From assembly GCA_934140575.1 (NCBI GenBank), contig CAKPBJ010000002.1, positions 1 through 64,000 of the forward strand: 64,000 nt of DNA, given 5' to 3'. This DNA is from an uncultured Bacilli bacterium. Lineage in GTDB: Bacteria; Bacillota_I; Bacilli_A; RF39; UBA660. Below, one piece after another: positions 7,700 to 17,635 of the stretch. The translations under genes were made by a program, and so were the position numbers. Positions within the stretch are counted from its first letter, which is position 1; every line of letters starts with the position of its first letter. The notes beneath the pieces are model-generated. The model did not search any database, was not told the origin of the DNA, and was given only the letters and a program-made list of their open reading frames with translations.

Positions 7700-8797
7700 T
7701 TACTTTTCTATAGCATCAATTAGCCAGTCAATAGATTTCTTACGTTCTTTTTCTAAAACTCTATTAACTTTTTCATAATCAATATCTTTGTCAAAATCTA
7801 ATTTTTTAAACTCTTCAAACGAACTTATAGCCCTGTTGGAAAGATCCAATTTTTCTAATAAATCAGTCACTCTTGATGATGTTTTACTATATGGATAAAC
7901 AAAGAATTTTTTTTCAAATATTATTGAAAAAGCAGTCGCATGAAATGATGTTGTAATAACATATTCTGCATCCCTTATTAAATTTACAAATTCATCTGGT
8001 CCTGCAGAAAATTCTTTTTCAAATTCACAATCATAATGAGGCTTTTTTTCAAAGCACACTACCTTTAAATTCAATTTTTTTGCTAATAGTGACACCATTT
8101 TACAATACTCATCACTCTTAGAAAGCATATATGAAAGAATATATTTCTGTTTATTGTATTGCTTTTTGCACAACTTATTCCATATACATCTTTCATTTAA
8201 AAATACAGGATCACATACAGTTACCGCATTCTCTATGCCCAATTTTTCTAAAGCTTTGATAGCTGTTTTTTCTCTGACTGATATGTCATAAAAATCAAAC
8301 AAATAATTTTTCAAAACAGTATAATCGCATTCTAAGAAAAATTCTTTTCCAATACTTGCTGCATAAGAAATTTTTTTAGAAAATTTTTCACATCCAAAAT
8401 TCAAAAAGAAAGCATCATCAATTCCATTTAATAATTCATAATTCCAAACCTGATCACTGCCTGTAATGAAAACATCTGCCAGAGGAGGATTATTCTTTAA
8501 CTCTGACAAATTATATTTATTAGAAGTTAAAGAAATATTTGAATCTAAAAATTTTCTAAATTTATTGTGCTTTTTTAGATTTTCAGGGAAACTAATTATA
8601 TCCATAAAAAATCTTTTAGGATTTTTTATTCTTTTCAAAGAAATAAGTTTATATTTTTGAATTTCTTGACTTGGAACATAATCAATCTCAAAAGCATCAT
8701 ATCCTAACCCTTTTAAGCAATTTTGTAATGCGTAAGCTTGCAATACTGCACCATAATTAATTGCTCTATGAAATGTAATTATTGCTATTTTTTTCAT
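7700..8797 (-). CDS. Polysaccharide pyruvyl transferase family protein
   Basis: 365 aa. Characteristic features: TFHRAINYGAVLQAYALQ at residues 8-25, FITGSDQVWN, a SYAASIGKE segment, and TTSFHATAFSIIF near the C-terminal third. Members of this family add ketal pyruvate from phosphoenolpyruvate to sugars of capsule, EPS or wall polymers. Its start lies inside the 3' end of the wzy-like gene (32-bp overlap). Together with the FrhB-like gene at 5105-6265 it forms the split version of the fused gene at 13234-15606. The acceptor sugar is unknown. Confidence 0.8.
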   Translation of the reverse strand: MKKIAIITFHRAINYGAVLQAYALQNCLKGLGYDAFEIDYVPSQEIQKYKLISLKRIKNPKRFFMDIISFPENLKKHNKFRKFLDSNISLTSNKYNLSELKNNPPLADVFITGSDQVWNYELLNGIDDAFFLNFGCEKFSKKISYAASIGKEFFLECDYTVLKNYLFDFYDISVREKTAIKALEKLGIENAVTVCDPVFLNERCIWNKLCKKQYNKQKYILSYMLSKSDEYCKMVSLLAKKLNLKVVCFEKKPHYDCEFEKEFSAGPDEFVNLIRDAEYVITTSFHATAFSIIFEKKFFVYPYSKTSSRVTDLLEKLDLSNRAISSFEEFKKLDFDKDIDYEKVNRVLEKERKKSIDWLIDAIEK

Positions 8798-10031
8798 ACT
8801 TCACCTCATATTCTATACTATTAAAAATTGCAATACTTAAAAAATAAGTTAATAATTGTTCATAATAATAAAATGTATTTCCGGTCATACCATATAATAA
8901 GAAAAGTAATTGTATTCCCATACTAAAATTTAAAGCATATATTTCTTTTGAAGATAATCTTTTCCAGTTTCTTTTATAGAATAAAATTATACTGAATAAA
9001 CATAAAGCAAAGAAGAATATTGTAAATAAGAAGCCTATTATACCCAATTCTCCTAGTAATTGTAAATATATATTATGGGCATGATAGACTTTAAGCCCAC
9101 TATTACTTTTTAGATATGACTTATATGTATTTATTCCATTACCAAATACCGGACTATTATTGAACATTTCTTTGCAATATTTCCAATACTCCGTCCTTCC
9201 ATTATAACTCTTATCACCAACATTATCAGAAAAGCGTTGCAACAATATGTCAACAGTCGGAATAAAAGTTTTCAAAACAAGAACAATACTTATCACTAAA
9301 ATAGCACACTTTAATATATTTAATGCAAATTTTTTATAATCATTTATAAAAAGCAAAAAAGCAAAAACAAGTAATGGAATAACAAGCAATGTCCTTTTTC
9401 CGCAACAAAACAAAGAAATAACAAACGTTATTAATTTTATAATATCAAATCTAGTTGCTTTGTATTTTCTATTAAATCTTGATAAAACGGATATAATTCC
9501 AATATTAATGCAAAATGCTGAATAAGCTCTCTCCAATGCTAAACCAGAAAATATATTATAATTAATTTCATTAAGTGTAACTAACATTGCATTACTATTT
9601 GGAAACAAAAACGATAGATTTGTTACTATTAAATCATGTTTTAATAAAGAAATAATTATAATTATAGAAAAAAAGAAAGCATAATTTTCTATACAATCAA
9701 GTATTTTGAAAGTATCTACTTTTTTAAAATTTATAATTGCAAACAAAACACATATTCCAAAAATAAATACAAAATTCAAAGATTCTAAAGGATTTATGCT
9801 ATAAGTTATTGTTAACATTAACATTATAAATTGGAAAAGTAATATAAATGATAATCTATTAATATATAATTTATTTTTAAATCTTAATATAAAAAGCATT
9901 ACAAGTAACAATATAAAATAATATTTTTGATAATTACTAAAAATATTTGAACCAGAAAATAATATTAAAATTAGAAACAATATTATTAAATTTACTAAAA
10001 TATTTTTAATATTAACTTTTATTTTTATCAT
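8766..10031 (-). CDS. Wzy-type O-antigen/capsule polymerase (O-antigen ligase family)
   Basis: About 421 aa and polytopic, with 10-12 hydrophobic segments. A large polar loop contains a Wzy_C-type motif (YHAHNIYLQLLGELGIIGF) just before a membrane helix, the hallmark of the O-antigen ligase/polymerase family. I prefer the ATG at 10031 (MIKIKVNIKN...) to an upstream GTG/ATG at 10058, because GGAG lies at the right distance. It overlaps the preceding glycosyltransferase gene by about 20 bp and the following pyruvyl-transferase gene by 32 bp. Predicted role: polymerising flipped repeat units on the outer face of the membrane. Confidence 0.8.
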   Translation of the reverse strand: MIKIKVNIKNILVNLIILFLILILFSGSNIFSNYQKYYFILLLVMLFILRFKNKLYINRLSFILLFQFIMLMLTITYSINPLESLNFVFIFGICVLFAIINFKKVDTFKILDCIENYAFFFSIIIIISLLKHDLIVTNLSFLFPNSNAMLVTLNEINYNIFSGLALERAYSAFCINIGIISVLSRFNRKYKATRFDIIKLITFVISLFCCGKRTLLVIPLLVFAFLLFINDYKKFALNILKCAILVISIVLVLKTFIPTVDILLQRFSDNVGDKSYNGRTEYWKYCKEMFNNSPVFGNGINTYKSYLKSNSGLKVYHAHNIYLQLLGELGIIGFLFTIFFFALCLFSIILFYKRNWKRLSSKEIYALNFSMGIQLLFLLYGMTGNTFYYYEQLLTYFLSIAIFNSIEYEVKYEKNSNNYIS

Positions 10032-11013
10032 ATAATTTTCTCCATTCCCTTTTAGCAAAGAAATATATGTAAACGATTAAAACATTACGAAACTTCAAGT
10101 TTTTATAAATAAATTTTGCTTTTTTAGAAGCACCGTTAGATAGATAAAAATTATCAATATTTTTGAAAATATCATCATTATAAATGTTATACAGACCACT
10201 AAAAGAATATCTTGAAATACATAAATCATTATATATTCTTTCCATAAAAAAATCATACACCAAACTATTGTTTTCACCATATAGTTTAATTAAACTTAAA
10301 TATAATTTTTTTGTAACATTCCAAGAATACTTGAGTGTTCTCTGACGCTTAGATAAAGATTCATTCTGATCTACAACATAATTATATAATTTTCTAGAAT
10401 TAATTACTGCTGAATTAACATAATTATAATAATGTAAGTTAAATAAGTAATCCTCGTTTGAAAACAAATCACAATTAAAATATATTTTATTTTCAATAAT
10501 TATACTTCTTAAATAAATTTTGTTCCATGGGACAGAAATAAAAGTCGTAAAAAAATTTGACGATACAAATTTTAAAAATTCTTTTCTGTTAGTTTTCTTA
10601 TCTTCAAGCCTAGGTTCATTAATTTTTTTTTCACTTCCAACAACATCATAATCAAACAATATTATATCAAATTGTTCATTTAAATACTTGTATACTTCAC
10701 TTACATATGCACTTTCAATAAAATCATCACTATCAATAAACCACAAATATTTTCCCCTAGAAATATTAATTCCTTTATTTCTTGTTTTACTTACACCACT
10801 ATTTTTTTGATAAATATAAATTAAATTAGTCAACGATTTGTATTGATGAAATATTTCTTTTACTTTATTTTCCGTTTCATCATCTGAACCATCATTTATG
10901 ACTATCAGTTCACACTCTTTATTTAGTTGTGGAATAATACTCTTTAAACATTTTTGAATGCTATTTTCACTATTGTATGCTGGAATTATAATTGATAAAA
11001 TTATATTTTTCAT
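10012..11013 (-). CDS. GT2-family glycosyltransferase
   Basis: 333 aa. A GT-A fold N-terminal domain shows LSIIIPAYNSENSIQKCLKS, VINDGSDDET, QKNSGVSKTRNKGI and the metal-binding LWFIDSDDFI. The remainder is a variable C-terminal part with basic and aromatic residues and a final amphipathic stretch, as in membrane-associated capsule transferases. Its ATG overlaps the TGA of the upstream GT2 gene (ATGA), so the two are coupled. Donor and acceptor sugars cannot be deduced. Confidence 0.85.
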   Translation of the reverse strand: MKNIILSIIIPAYNSENSIQKCLKSIIPQLNKECELIVINDGSDDETENKVKEIFHQYKSLTNLIYIYQKNSGVSKTRNKGINISRGKYLWFIDSDDFIESAYVSEVYKYLNEQFDIILFDYDVVGSEKKINEPRLEDKKTNRKEFLKFVSSNFFTTFISVPWNKIYLRSIIIENKIYFNCDLFSNEDYLFNLHYYNYVNSAVINSRKLYNYVVDQNESLSKRQRTLKYSWNVTKKLYLSLIKLYGENNSLVYDFFMERIYNDLCISRYSFSGLYNIYNDDIFKNIDNFYLSNGASKKAKFIYKNLKFRNVLIVYIYFFAKREWRKLYDKNKS

Positions 11014-12041
11014 TGTCTTCCACCACCTTTAAGATATTTCTTTAATTTTAAAGTAAACAATATCATAAAATAAAGTTTATTATCAAAAAACCAAATAATT
11101 AATCTTCTATTTAATTTCAAATTACTATTCTTGCCAAATTTTTTTAAATAAAAAACATACTCATCAGAGTTTCTTATTTTTTTTAATTCTTCAATAAAAC
11201 CATTTTCATCTAAAACAGAAGCATTAAACTTTAAATATTCATACCAAATTATAAGATAATAATATGCTTTTATTGAATTTTTTTCAATTCGATTATTATT
11301 TATACCATTTTTTGTTAAAATATCCTTTATATATGTATGCAATTTTATCAAATTTTCAATGTTTCTAGTATATTTTGCAGGATTACGGCTTGCACTATTA
11401 TCGCTTAATCTGTAGTGATAAAATGCATAGGGAATTATTTTTGTTTTTTTAGAATCCAATAATAAATCAAGTGAGTATATTAAGTCTTCTCCATAACCTA
11501 TATTTGAAGTAAACTTATGCTTAACAGCTAATTCTCTTTTTATGAGCATCATCCACACCGCAGGATTAATATTATAATTTGTTATATTTTCAATCAAATA
11601 ATTATTGTTTCTTATCTCAACATTTTTAAAATATAGTTTCTTAAAATATTTATCTTCCAAAACAGGATTGCTTTCAACAAAATATTCACATCTAACTATA
11701 TCTATATCAAAATTATCTATCTCTTTAACCATTATTTCTAACATATCTTTTTCTAACCAATCATCAGAATCGACAAATAGTACATAATCTCCAGTTGAAG
11801 ATTTTAAACCATTATTTCTAGCAACGCTTACTCCACTGTTTGATTGATTTATTAATTTTATATTCTTATATATTTTTAAATAAGAATTACATATTTCTTC
11901 ACTTTTGTCACTAGACCCATCATTTATCAAAATAATTTCTATATTTTTATATGTTTGATTAATTATTGAGTCAATACATTTTTTTAAATATTTTTCAGAA
12001 TTAAAAACTGGGACTACAACAGATATTTTTATTTTTTTCAA
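11010..12041 (-). CDS. GT2-family glycosyltransferase
   Basis: 343 aa. Clear GT2 N-terminal domain: ISVVVPVFNSEKYLKKCIDS, LINDGSSDKSEEIC, NQSNSGVSVARNNGL, and VLFVDSDDWLE with the DxD-like metal site. The C-terminal half has the GYGEDLIYSLDLLL segment common to capsule GT2 enzymes. It is a paralogue of the next gene downstream and overlaps it by 4 bp. Likely adds one sugar of the repeat unit on the cytoplasmic face; specificity unknown. Confidence 0.85.
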   Translation of the reverse strand: MKKIKISVVVPVFNSEKYLKKCIDSIINQTYKNIEIILINDGSSDKSEEICNSYLKIYKNIKLINQSNSGVSVARNNGLKSSTGDYVLFVDSDDWLEKDMLEIMVKEIDNFDIDIVRCEYFVESNPVLEDKYFKKLYFKNVEIRNNNYLIENITNYNINPAVWMMLIKRELAVKHKFTSNIGYGEDLIYSLDLLLDSKKTKIIPYAFYHYRLSDNSASRNPAKYTRNIENLIKLHTYIKDILTKNGINNNRIEKNSIKAYYYLIIWYEYLKFNASVLDENGFIEELKKIRNSDEYVFYLKKFGKNSNLKLNRRLIIWFFDNKLYFMILFTLKLKKYLKGGGRQ

Positions 12042-12095
12042 ACTCTCACCTCCTCATATAATAGTTTTTACAAATGATATTTTACTTATATTTAA

Positions 12096-13232
12096 CTACA
12101 TTGACATATATTTGTCTTCCAATTCAATTACGATATCAGAAATTAAATAATTCATTGTTTTAAATTCTTTATATGTATTATTATCATTAATTCTTAACTT
12201 AGAAGAAATTATTTTTTTAGCCCATTCTAAAGCGCTATCATTCAAAGAAATAAATTGTAAATTGTTCAAAATTTTAACATCTTTTGGTATTGTATTTGCA
12301 GTACAAAAACAAGGAAGACCACACGCTTGAGCTTCTATAAGAACCAATCCTAAACCTTCAAATAGGCTTGGAAAAACAAACAAATCCATTGCATGCATAT
12401 AATCATTAACATTTGATTGAAAGCCAGCAAATATCACATTATTTTCTATACCCAGACTTCTCACTTTTTCTTTGATAAATTTTTCTAGCTCACCAGTTCC
12501 TACCAATAAAAGTTTATAATTATTATTTTGCTCATAGCATTTATAAAACACATCAATTAAAAAACTATGATTTTTTTGTTCTACAAACCTCCCTACATGC
12601 CCAATCACAATATCAGAATCTTTAAAATTAAATTCTTCTCTCATTTTTTTTCGAATATTACTATTATACTTAAACTTATCATAGTCAATTGCATTATGTA
12701 TAACTCTAAATTTATCAGATTCTACTATATCTTTACCAAATAACCATTCACCAGCAATCTTTGAGCAAGCGAAATAGTCTGTTGCATACTTTATTAGAGG
12801 CTTTTTAAATAAGTTACCAATTAATTTTTTTAAATGATTTTTAGTTTGAAAATCTATATTATGGCTATGTGCTATTCTTATCGGAATACCATATTTTTTA
12901 GCATATTTTAAAATCATATAGTTTTTACTAGAAGAATGCATGTGGACAACTTTATAATCATGGTGTTCTTTAAAAAAACTTTTTACAGCACACTTATATT
13001 TAATAAAATCAATTGGTGTTTTAACCCATATTCCTTTTAATTTATAAACAGTACATCCTAATTCTTTTAATGTTTGTTCTAATTCATACTCTTTACCATC
13101 ATCAAGTAATAAAAAATCAACATGTATCTTTTGCTTATCAAATCGAGAAACCCAATCTATTACCAGACTTTGAATTCCACCTCTAAGCATTCTATCAACA
13201 AAGTATAATACTTTAACAGGTTCAGTTTTCAT
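12096..13232 (-). CDS. GT4-family glycosyltransferase
   Basis: About 378 aa, GT-B fold. N-terminal KVLYFVDRMLRGGIQSLVID (glycosyltransferase 4-like N domain), VVHMHSSSKNYMIL, IRIAHSHN, VIGHVGRFVEQKNHSFLIDV, LLLVGTGE and the nucleotide-sugar site FPSLFEGLGLVLIEAQACGL with its E-x7-E. The frame is open from a GTG at 13241, but ATG at 13232 gives the usual family N-terminus; neither has a strong ribosome site. It overlaps the 3' end of the large fusion gene by at most a few bases. Closely related in sequence to the GT4 gene at 15603-16733, suggesting duplication within the operon. Confidence 0.85.
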   Translation of the reverse strand: MKTEPVKVLYFVDRMLRGGIQSLVIDWVSRFDKQKIHVDFLLLDDGKEYELEQTLKELGCTVYKLKGIWVKTPIDFIKYKCAVKSFFKEHHDYKVVHMHSSSKNYMILKYAKKYGIPIRIAHSHNIDFQTKNHLKKLIGNLFKKPLIKYATDYFACSKIAGEWLFGKDIVESDKFRVIHNAIDYDKFKYNSNIRKKMREEFNFKDSDIVIGHVGRFVEQKNHSFLIDVFYKCYEQNNNYKLLLVGTGELEKFIKEKVRSLGIENNVIFAGFQSNVNDYMHAMDLFVFPSLFEGLGLVLIEAQACGLPCFCTANTIPKDVKILNNLQFISLNDSALEWAKKIISSKLRINDNNTYKEFKTMNYLISDIVIELEDKYMSM

Positions 13233-13233
13233 T

Positions 13234-15606
13234 TTAATCACGCTTTCTTATTTTCTTGCCTAATTTAAGCAATGGTTTATATATTCCAAGCTTAATTAAG
13301 AAAATTCTACTATATTTTTCTAATTTACATTTAAAGGAATTTGGATAATATTTTCTTATTATATATTCAAAATCTTTAGCATTTAAATCCTCAAAAAATT
13401 CATTCCTTTTTGAATTATATTTTATAACATTAAACATCTGATGAAAATTATTAACCAATTTATTGATATCAACTTCCTTATATTTATGTTTATCTTTTAT
13501 CGTATTAAAGATATCCAACCCATTTTGGCTGTTAATTAATATTCTAGTGGTGCCAATATCATCATCAAAATTTTTTTCATATTTATCTACATCAAAACAA
13601 TCCCAAATAGTAAAATCCGATATATGGTTTTGCTTTTTAAAATGACAGTTATAGCAAGAGGGTCTACAAGCAATATTTGAGAAAAAAGCACGTAAATAAG
13701 GATCTGAATCTATTCCATTTTTATACAAAATTCCATTATCATTTTCTATAGTGAGATTAGAATATTTATATCCATAAACTTTTTTTCTAAAATATGCCTT
13801 AGTTGCTACATTATTATTGTTTCTAAATTCAATATATTTTTGCCACACTAACGGACTTGGAACTGCTCTGCAAATTACATCGACCGTTACTAAATTAGGA
13901 TATTCTTTTCCTAAAAAAGATTTTAATCCTTCAATTTCACAAACTGTACCACTGTATAAAACTTGTTTATTATCCATTAAATCTTTTTTTACCATCATGA
14001 ATGTTTCATTTTTATCACTTTGGACATATTTGCTATTTCTGAATTTATACAACTCTTCTTTAGAAGTTACTCTTATGTTTTTAACATAAAAGTCTTCCAT
14101 AGCAACTCCATATACAACACCATCTTTATCTAAGATGTATTCTGCTAAAGCAGTATATGCACCACCAGATGTACTTTCTTTTCGGATTTTATCATCACTA
14201 TATTGAAATATAAATCCTTTTTGTTTAAATTCATTTAATTTAGCCTTATTTAATATTGGACATGCTTTCTCACACATTCCACAATTAACACATTTTTCTT
14301 TATCTACTTTTGGATATAGAAAGCCCTCATTATCACTTACCATCTTAATAGCATTCTTAGGACAAGCAGAATAACATGCAGTACATCCACAACATAAATT
14401 TTTCTCATCCACTTTAATAAATTTATCATTTGATGATTCACTTTTATATGTAAGTGAGTTCAATAACCATTTCTTTGATTCTATTCTTATCTTATCAATG
14501 TTTTTGTTAACTTTGCTATAATTAATTTTATACTTAATTACAGCATCAATATCTTCGTTGCCTAATAATATTCTATTTTTATCAACTCCTGCTAAATCTA
14601 ATAAAGAATCAATTCTAGAATTAGTAGACATTTTATTTTTTTCACTATATCTTCTAAAGTCAAAGAAAGTTTTATTAAATAATAAACTGAACACTGTACC
14701 ATGGAATGAATCAGTGCATACATATTCGGCATTTTTAATCAAATTTATCCATTCCCTGGGTCCTATATCATAAGGAATAATATCAGCAAATGTATCTGAA
14801 TATTTAACATATTCATCAGCATGATTTAGTGAAACTATTTTATAACCAGTCTTATCTTTCAATTTTTCTACAAATTTACGATGTTCAATATTACTTCCTA
14901 AAAAGTAACATAAAATATACTTATCCGGAATAATTCTTTCTTTAACAGACTCTTGTTCCCATTCTTCTTTAGTTAAAAGAATAGTTGGATCACATACTAC
15001 TTTTGATGGAATTCCAAAACTATCACATATCTTTTTTCCAGATTCTTCTCTTACAGATAGATGATTTATTCTAGATAAGAATTTTTTGTATTTTTCTGTA
15101 TACTTATCCGGGATTTTAGAAATACCAAATGATGTAGAATAACTTACTTTGTTAATATTATCAGGAACCCAGTTTAATGTATAATAATCAGAAACAACAT
15201 TAACAGGTAACCATAATTGGTCAGAGCCTACTATAATATCAGAATATTTAGCATTAACCATCTCACTTAAAGATTTATAATTAGGACAAGAAACAGATAA
15301 ATTAAATTCTTTTCTAAATTCTTTATACTTAGAATCTCTAATACTAATATTTTTTCCTAAATCTTTCACTATTTTTTTATCCAATTTTAATTTAATCATC
15401 CCAAACTTAGATTTTATAAATTTAAAATTAAATAACTGAAGAGCATAATACTTTCTTTTTCCTTTTTTAAAATCAATATTATTATCTATATTAATAGTTT
15501 CATTGGGAATATTATTATTATCTAGTATTTTTTTAGTAGCATAAGCTTGTAACATACTTCCATAGTTATTTTTAAAATAACAAGATACTATTCCTACTTT
15601 TTTCAT
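13234..15606 (-). CDS. Fusion: polysaccharide pyruvyl transferase + FrhB-like 4Fe-4S protein
   Basis: 790 aa, two enzymes in one chain. Residues 1 to about 390 are a polysaccharide pyruvyl transferase (SCYFKNNYGSMLQAYATKKI, IIVGSDQLWLPV, VCTDSFHGTVFSLLF). From about 395 on is an FrhB-family protein: CCGCTACYSACPKNAI and CVNCGMCEKACP clusters, YSGTVCEIEGLKSFL, VICRAVPSP and CYNCHFKK...DFTIWDCFDVD. The same pair exists as two separate genes (7700-8797 and 5105-6265) at the end of this operon. The fusion argues that the two activities act on the same intermediate. Its ATG overlaps the TGA of the upstream GT4 gene. No F420 biosynthesis gene is visible in this window. Confidence 0.85.
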   Translation of the reverse strand: MKKVGIVSCYFKNNYGSMLQAYATKKILDNNNIPNETINIDNNIDFKKGKRKYYALQLFNFKFIKSKFGMIKLKLDKKIVKDLGKNISIRDSKYKEFRKEFNLSVSCPNYKSLSEMVNAKYSDIIVGSDQLWLPVNVVSDYYTLNWVPDNINKVSYSTSFGISKIPDKYTEKYKKFLSRINHLSVREESGKKICDSFGIPSKVVCDPTILLTKEEWEQESVKERIIPDKYILCYFLGSNIEHRKFVEKLKDKTGYKIVSLNHADEYVKYSDTFADIIPYDIGPREWINLIKNAEYVCTDSFHGTVFSLLFNKTFFDFRRYSEKNKMSTNSRIDSLLDLAGVDKNRILLGNEDIDAVIKYKINYSKVNKNIDKIRIESKKWLLNSLTYKSESSNDKFIKVDEKNLCCGCTACYSACPKNAIKMVSDNEGFLYPKVDKEKCVNCGMCEKACPILNKAKLNEFKQKGFIFQYSDDKIRKESTSGGAYTALAEYILDKDGVVYGVAMEDFYVKNIRVTSKEELYKFRNSKYVQSDKNETFMMVKKDLMDNKQVLYSGTVCEIEGLKSFLGKEYPNLVTVDVICRAVPSPLVWQKYIEFRNNNNVATKAYFRKKVYGYKYSNLTIENDNGILYKNGIDSDPYLRAFFSNIACRPSCYNCHFKKQNHISDFTIWDCFDVDKYEKNFDDDIGTTRILINSQNGLDIFNTIKDKHKYKEVDINKLVNNFHQMFNVIKYNSKRNEFFEDLNAKDFEYIIRKYYPNSFKCKLEKYSRIFLIKLGIYKPLLKLGKKIRKRD

Positions 15607-16733
15607 TTCTTTTCACCACCATTATTATAGAGATTAAAGTAACATTCTTCTAATCTTTTTGCTTCTTCTTTAATATTAAAGTTTTTATCAGTCATTTCTT
15701 TAGAAGAATCAATTCTTTTATATTTCTTTATGTCATCTAATATTTTATTTGCCCATTCTTCAGCACTTGTATTTAGTGAAATAAACCTAGTTGTATCTAA
15801 CACTTTTGTTTCTTGTGTCATATCATTTGATAATTCGCATAATAATCCAGTAGCTTGTGCTTCAACACCAACTACAGGCAATCCTTCATATAATGATGGT
15901 AGAAGAAATACATCAAAAGCTTGATACAACTTATCGATATCACTACGTTGTCCTAAAAATTTAACATTTTTTTCTAGTTTCAAACTTATAACTTTATTTT
16001 TTATTTCATCCATCAAAGGTCCTTGTCCTGCTAGTAGTAATAAAGATTTATTATTTTGCTTATAAATTTCATTAAATACATCTATTAAAAATCTATGATT
16101 TTTTTGTTCAACAAATCTTCCAATATGTCCAATAACAAGTGTATCATCACTAATACCAAGTTCTTTTCTCTTCTCTTTTCGTACATCTTCATTATATTTA
16201 AATTTATCTAAATCAATTGCATTGTTTAATAAATAAACATTTCCTTTATCATATTCTTTATCACCAAACAACCATCTTCCTGCAAGTTCAGAACAACACA
16301 TATAATCTGTTGCATAAACCTTACTAAATGGCCTTAAAACTTGTTTTAATAAGTTTTTCTTTTTTTCTTTCTTGTTTGTTGTACTATGACTATGTGCAAT
16401 TCTTACTGGAACACCAGCTTTTTTTGCAGCTCTTAATGGAAAAACAGACATTGTACTTATGTGTGAATGAACAATTTTATAATTGTTTTCTTTAAATATT
16501 TTTTTTAATTCTTTTTGGTACTTAAAAACTTTAGTATAGTTAGGAACAATAAAAACTCTTCCGCCTAACTTTTCTATTTCTTCATAAGGAATATCAGTTG
16601 ATGACTCACTACATAAAAAATCAAATTGAACTTTATTTCTATCTATATTTCTATAATAGTTCATAACAACTGATTCAACTCCACCACCAAGCCAGTTACC
16701 AATGACATGTGCTACTCTTATTGGTTCAGTCAT
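15603..16733 (-). CDS. GT4-family glycosyltransferase (EpsF-like)
   Basis: About 376 aa, GT-B fold. Starts MTEPIRVAHVIGNWLGGGVE, with AGGAGG well placed before ATG at 16733; the longer reading from 16754 overlaps the upstream gene and lacks a ribosome site. Other motifs: IVHSHIST, RIAHSHST, IGHIGRFVEQKNHRFLIDVF, LLLAGQGPL and LPSLYEGLPVVGVEAQATGL with the conserved E-x7-E donor site. Resembles EpsF-type transferases of Gram-positive EPS operons. Ends in TGA overlapping the ATG of the fusion gene. Sugar specificity is unknown. Confidence 0.87.
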   Translation of the reverse strand: MTEPIRVAHVIGNWLGGGVESVVMNYYRNIDRNKVQFDFLCSESSTDIPYEEIEKLGGRVFIVPNYTKVFKYQKELKKIFKENNYKIVHSHISTMSVFPLRAAKKAGVPVRIAHSHSTTNKKEKKKNLLKQVLRPFSKVYATDYMCCSELAGRWLFGDKEYDKGNVYLLNNAIDLDKFKYNEDVRKEKRKELGISDDTLVIGHIGRFVEQKNHRFLIDVFNEIYKQNNKSLLLLAGQGPLMDEIKNKVISLKLEKNVKFLGQRSDIDKLYQAFDVFLLPSLYEGLPVVGVEAQATGLLCELSNDMTQETKVLDTTRFISLNTSAEEWANKILDDIKKYKRIDSSKEMTDKNFNIKEEAKRLEECYFNLYNNGGEKK

Positions 16734-16743
16734 ACTAATCCTC

Positions 16744-17469
16744 CTATTTCGCACCAGTTTTAAACAAAACTGCTTTTATTGTTTTAAAAATACATTTACT
16801 ATCTAACAAAAGACTACAATTTTCGACATAATAATATTCAAGTTCTAGCCTCTTTTTATATGTAGTAGCACTTCTTCCATTTGCTGCCCACCATCCAGTA
16901 ATACCAGGTTTTACTCTTTCATAAATCTCATGATTTCCATTATGATCATCAAGTTCACCTTCTACTAATGGCCTTGGACCGATCATTGACATATCGTTTT
17001 TTAAAACATTTATAAACTGAGGTAGTTCATCTAATGAAGTTTTTCTTAAAAATTTACCAATTTTTGTTATTCTAGGATCATTTTCAAATTTTTGATTTTC
17101 TTTCCATTCTTTTTTATACTTTGGTTGTTTTAATAATTCTTTTAATACTTCATCAGCATTCCATACCATAGATCTAAACTTATATATATATATAAATTTA
17201 CCATTTTTACCGATTCTCTTTTGTGTATAAAATATTGATTTTGTATCTCCTGAAATTAAATAACAAATCTTTGTTATAATCGCAACAGGTATCATGACTA
17301 AAACACCTAATAAAGAACATAAAATATCAAAAAGTCTTTTTATGCTAAAGTATATATGTCTCTCAATACTATATACAAAAGATTTTTCTTTATTATTTGT
17401 TTTAATCATAATTTGATCAACAGTAACACTTTCATTTAAAACATGACTATTTTTACCACTCTTTTTCAT
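16744..17469 (-). CDS. Undecaprenyl-phosphate sugar-1-phosphate (priming) transferase
   Basis: 241 aa, the short monotopic form of the bacterial sugar transferase family, with a single re-entrant membrane helix (about residues 44-70) and no N-terminal four-helix bundle. Hallmarks: FYTQKRIGKNGKFIYIYKFR, SMVWNAD, DPRITKIGKFLRKTSLDELP, MSMIGPRPL and KPGITGWWAANGR. It transfers the first sugar phosphate to the lipid carrier and so starts the repeat unit. Located between the regulatory genes and the glycosyltransferases, the usual place for it in cps/eps operons. GGGGGT supports the start. About 165 bp of intergenic DNA separates it from cpsB. Confidence 0.9.
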   Translation of the reverse strand: MKKSGKNSHVLNESVTVDQIMIKTNNKEKSFVYSIERHIYFSIKRLFDILCSLLGVLVMIPVAIITKICYLISGDTKSIFYTQKRIGKNGKFIYIYKFRSMVWNADEVLKELLKQPKYKKEWKENQKFENDPRITKIGKFLRKTSLDELPQFINVLKNDMSMIGPRPLVEGELDDHNGNHEIYERVKPGITGWWAANGRSATTYKKRLELEYYYVENCSLLLDSKCIFKTIKAVLFKTGAK

Positions 17470-17635
17470 TATTCTATACCCCCTTATTCTCTTTTATATT
17501 TCTTATTGAATAACCCAAAAAAGGAAAAGATTCAATGTTTGATATCTTTTCCCTTAATATTAATTGGGAAATATTTTTTTTAACACAATTTTCTACCACA
17601 CACTTAAACATTTTATACTACCTCCCACTACTATA

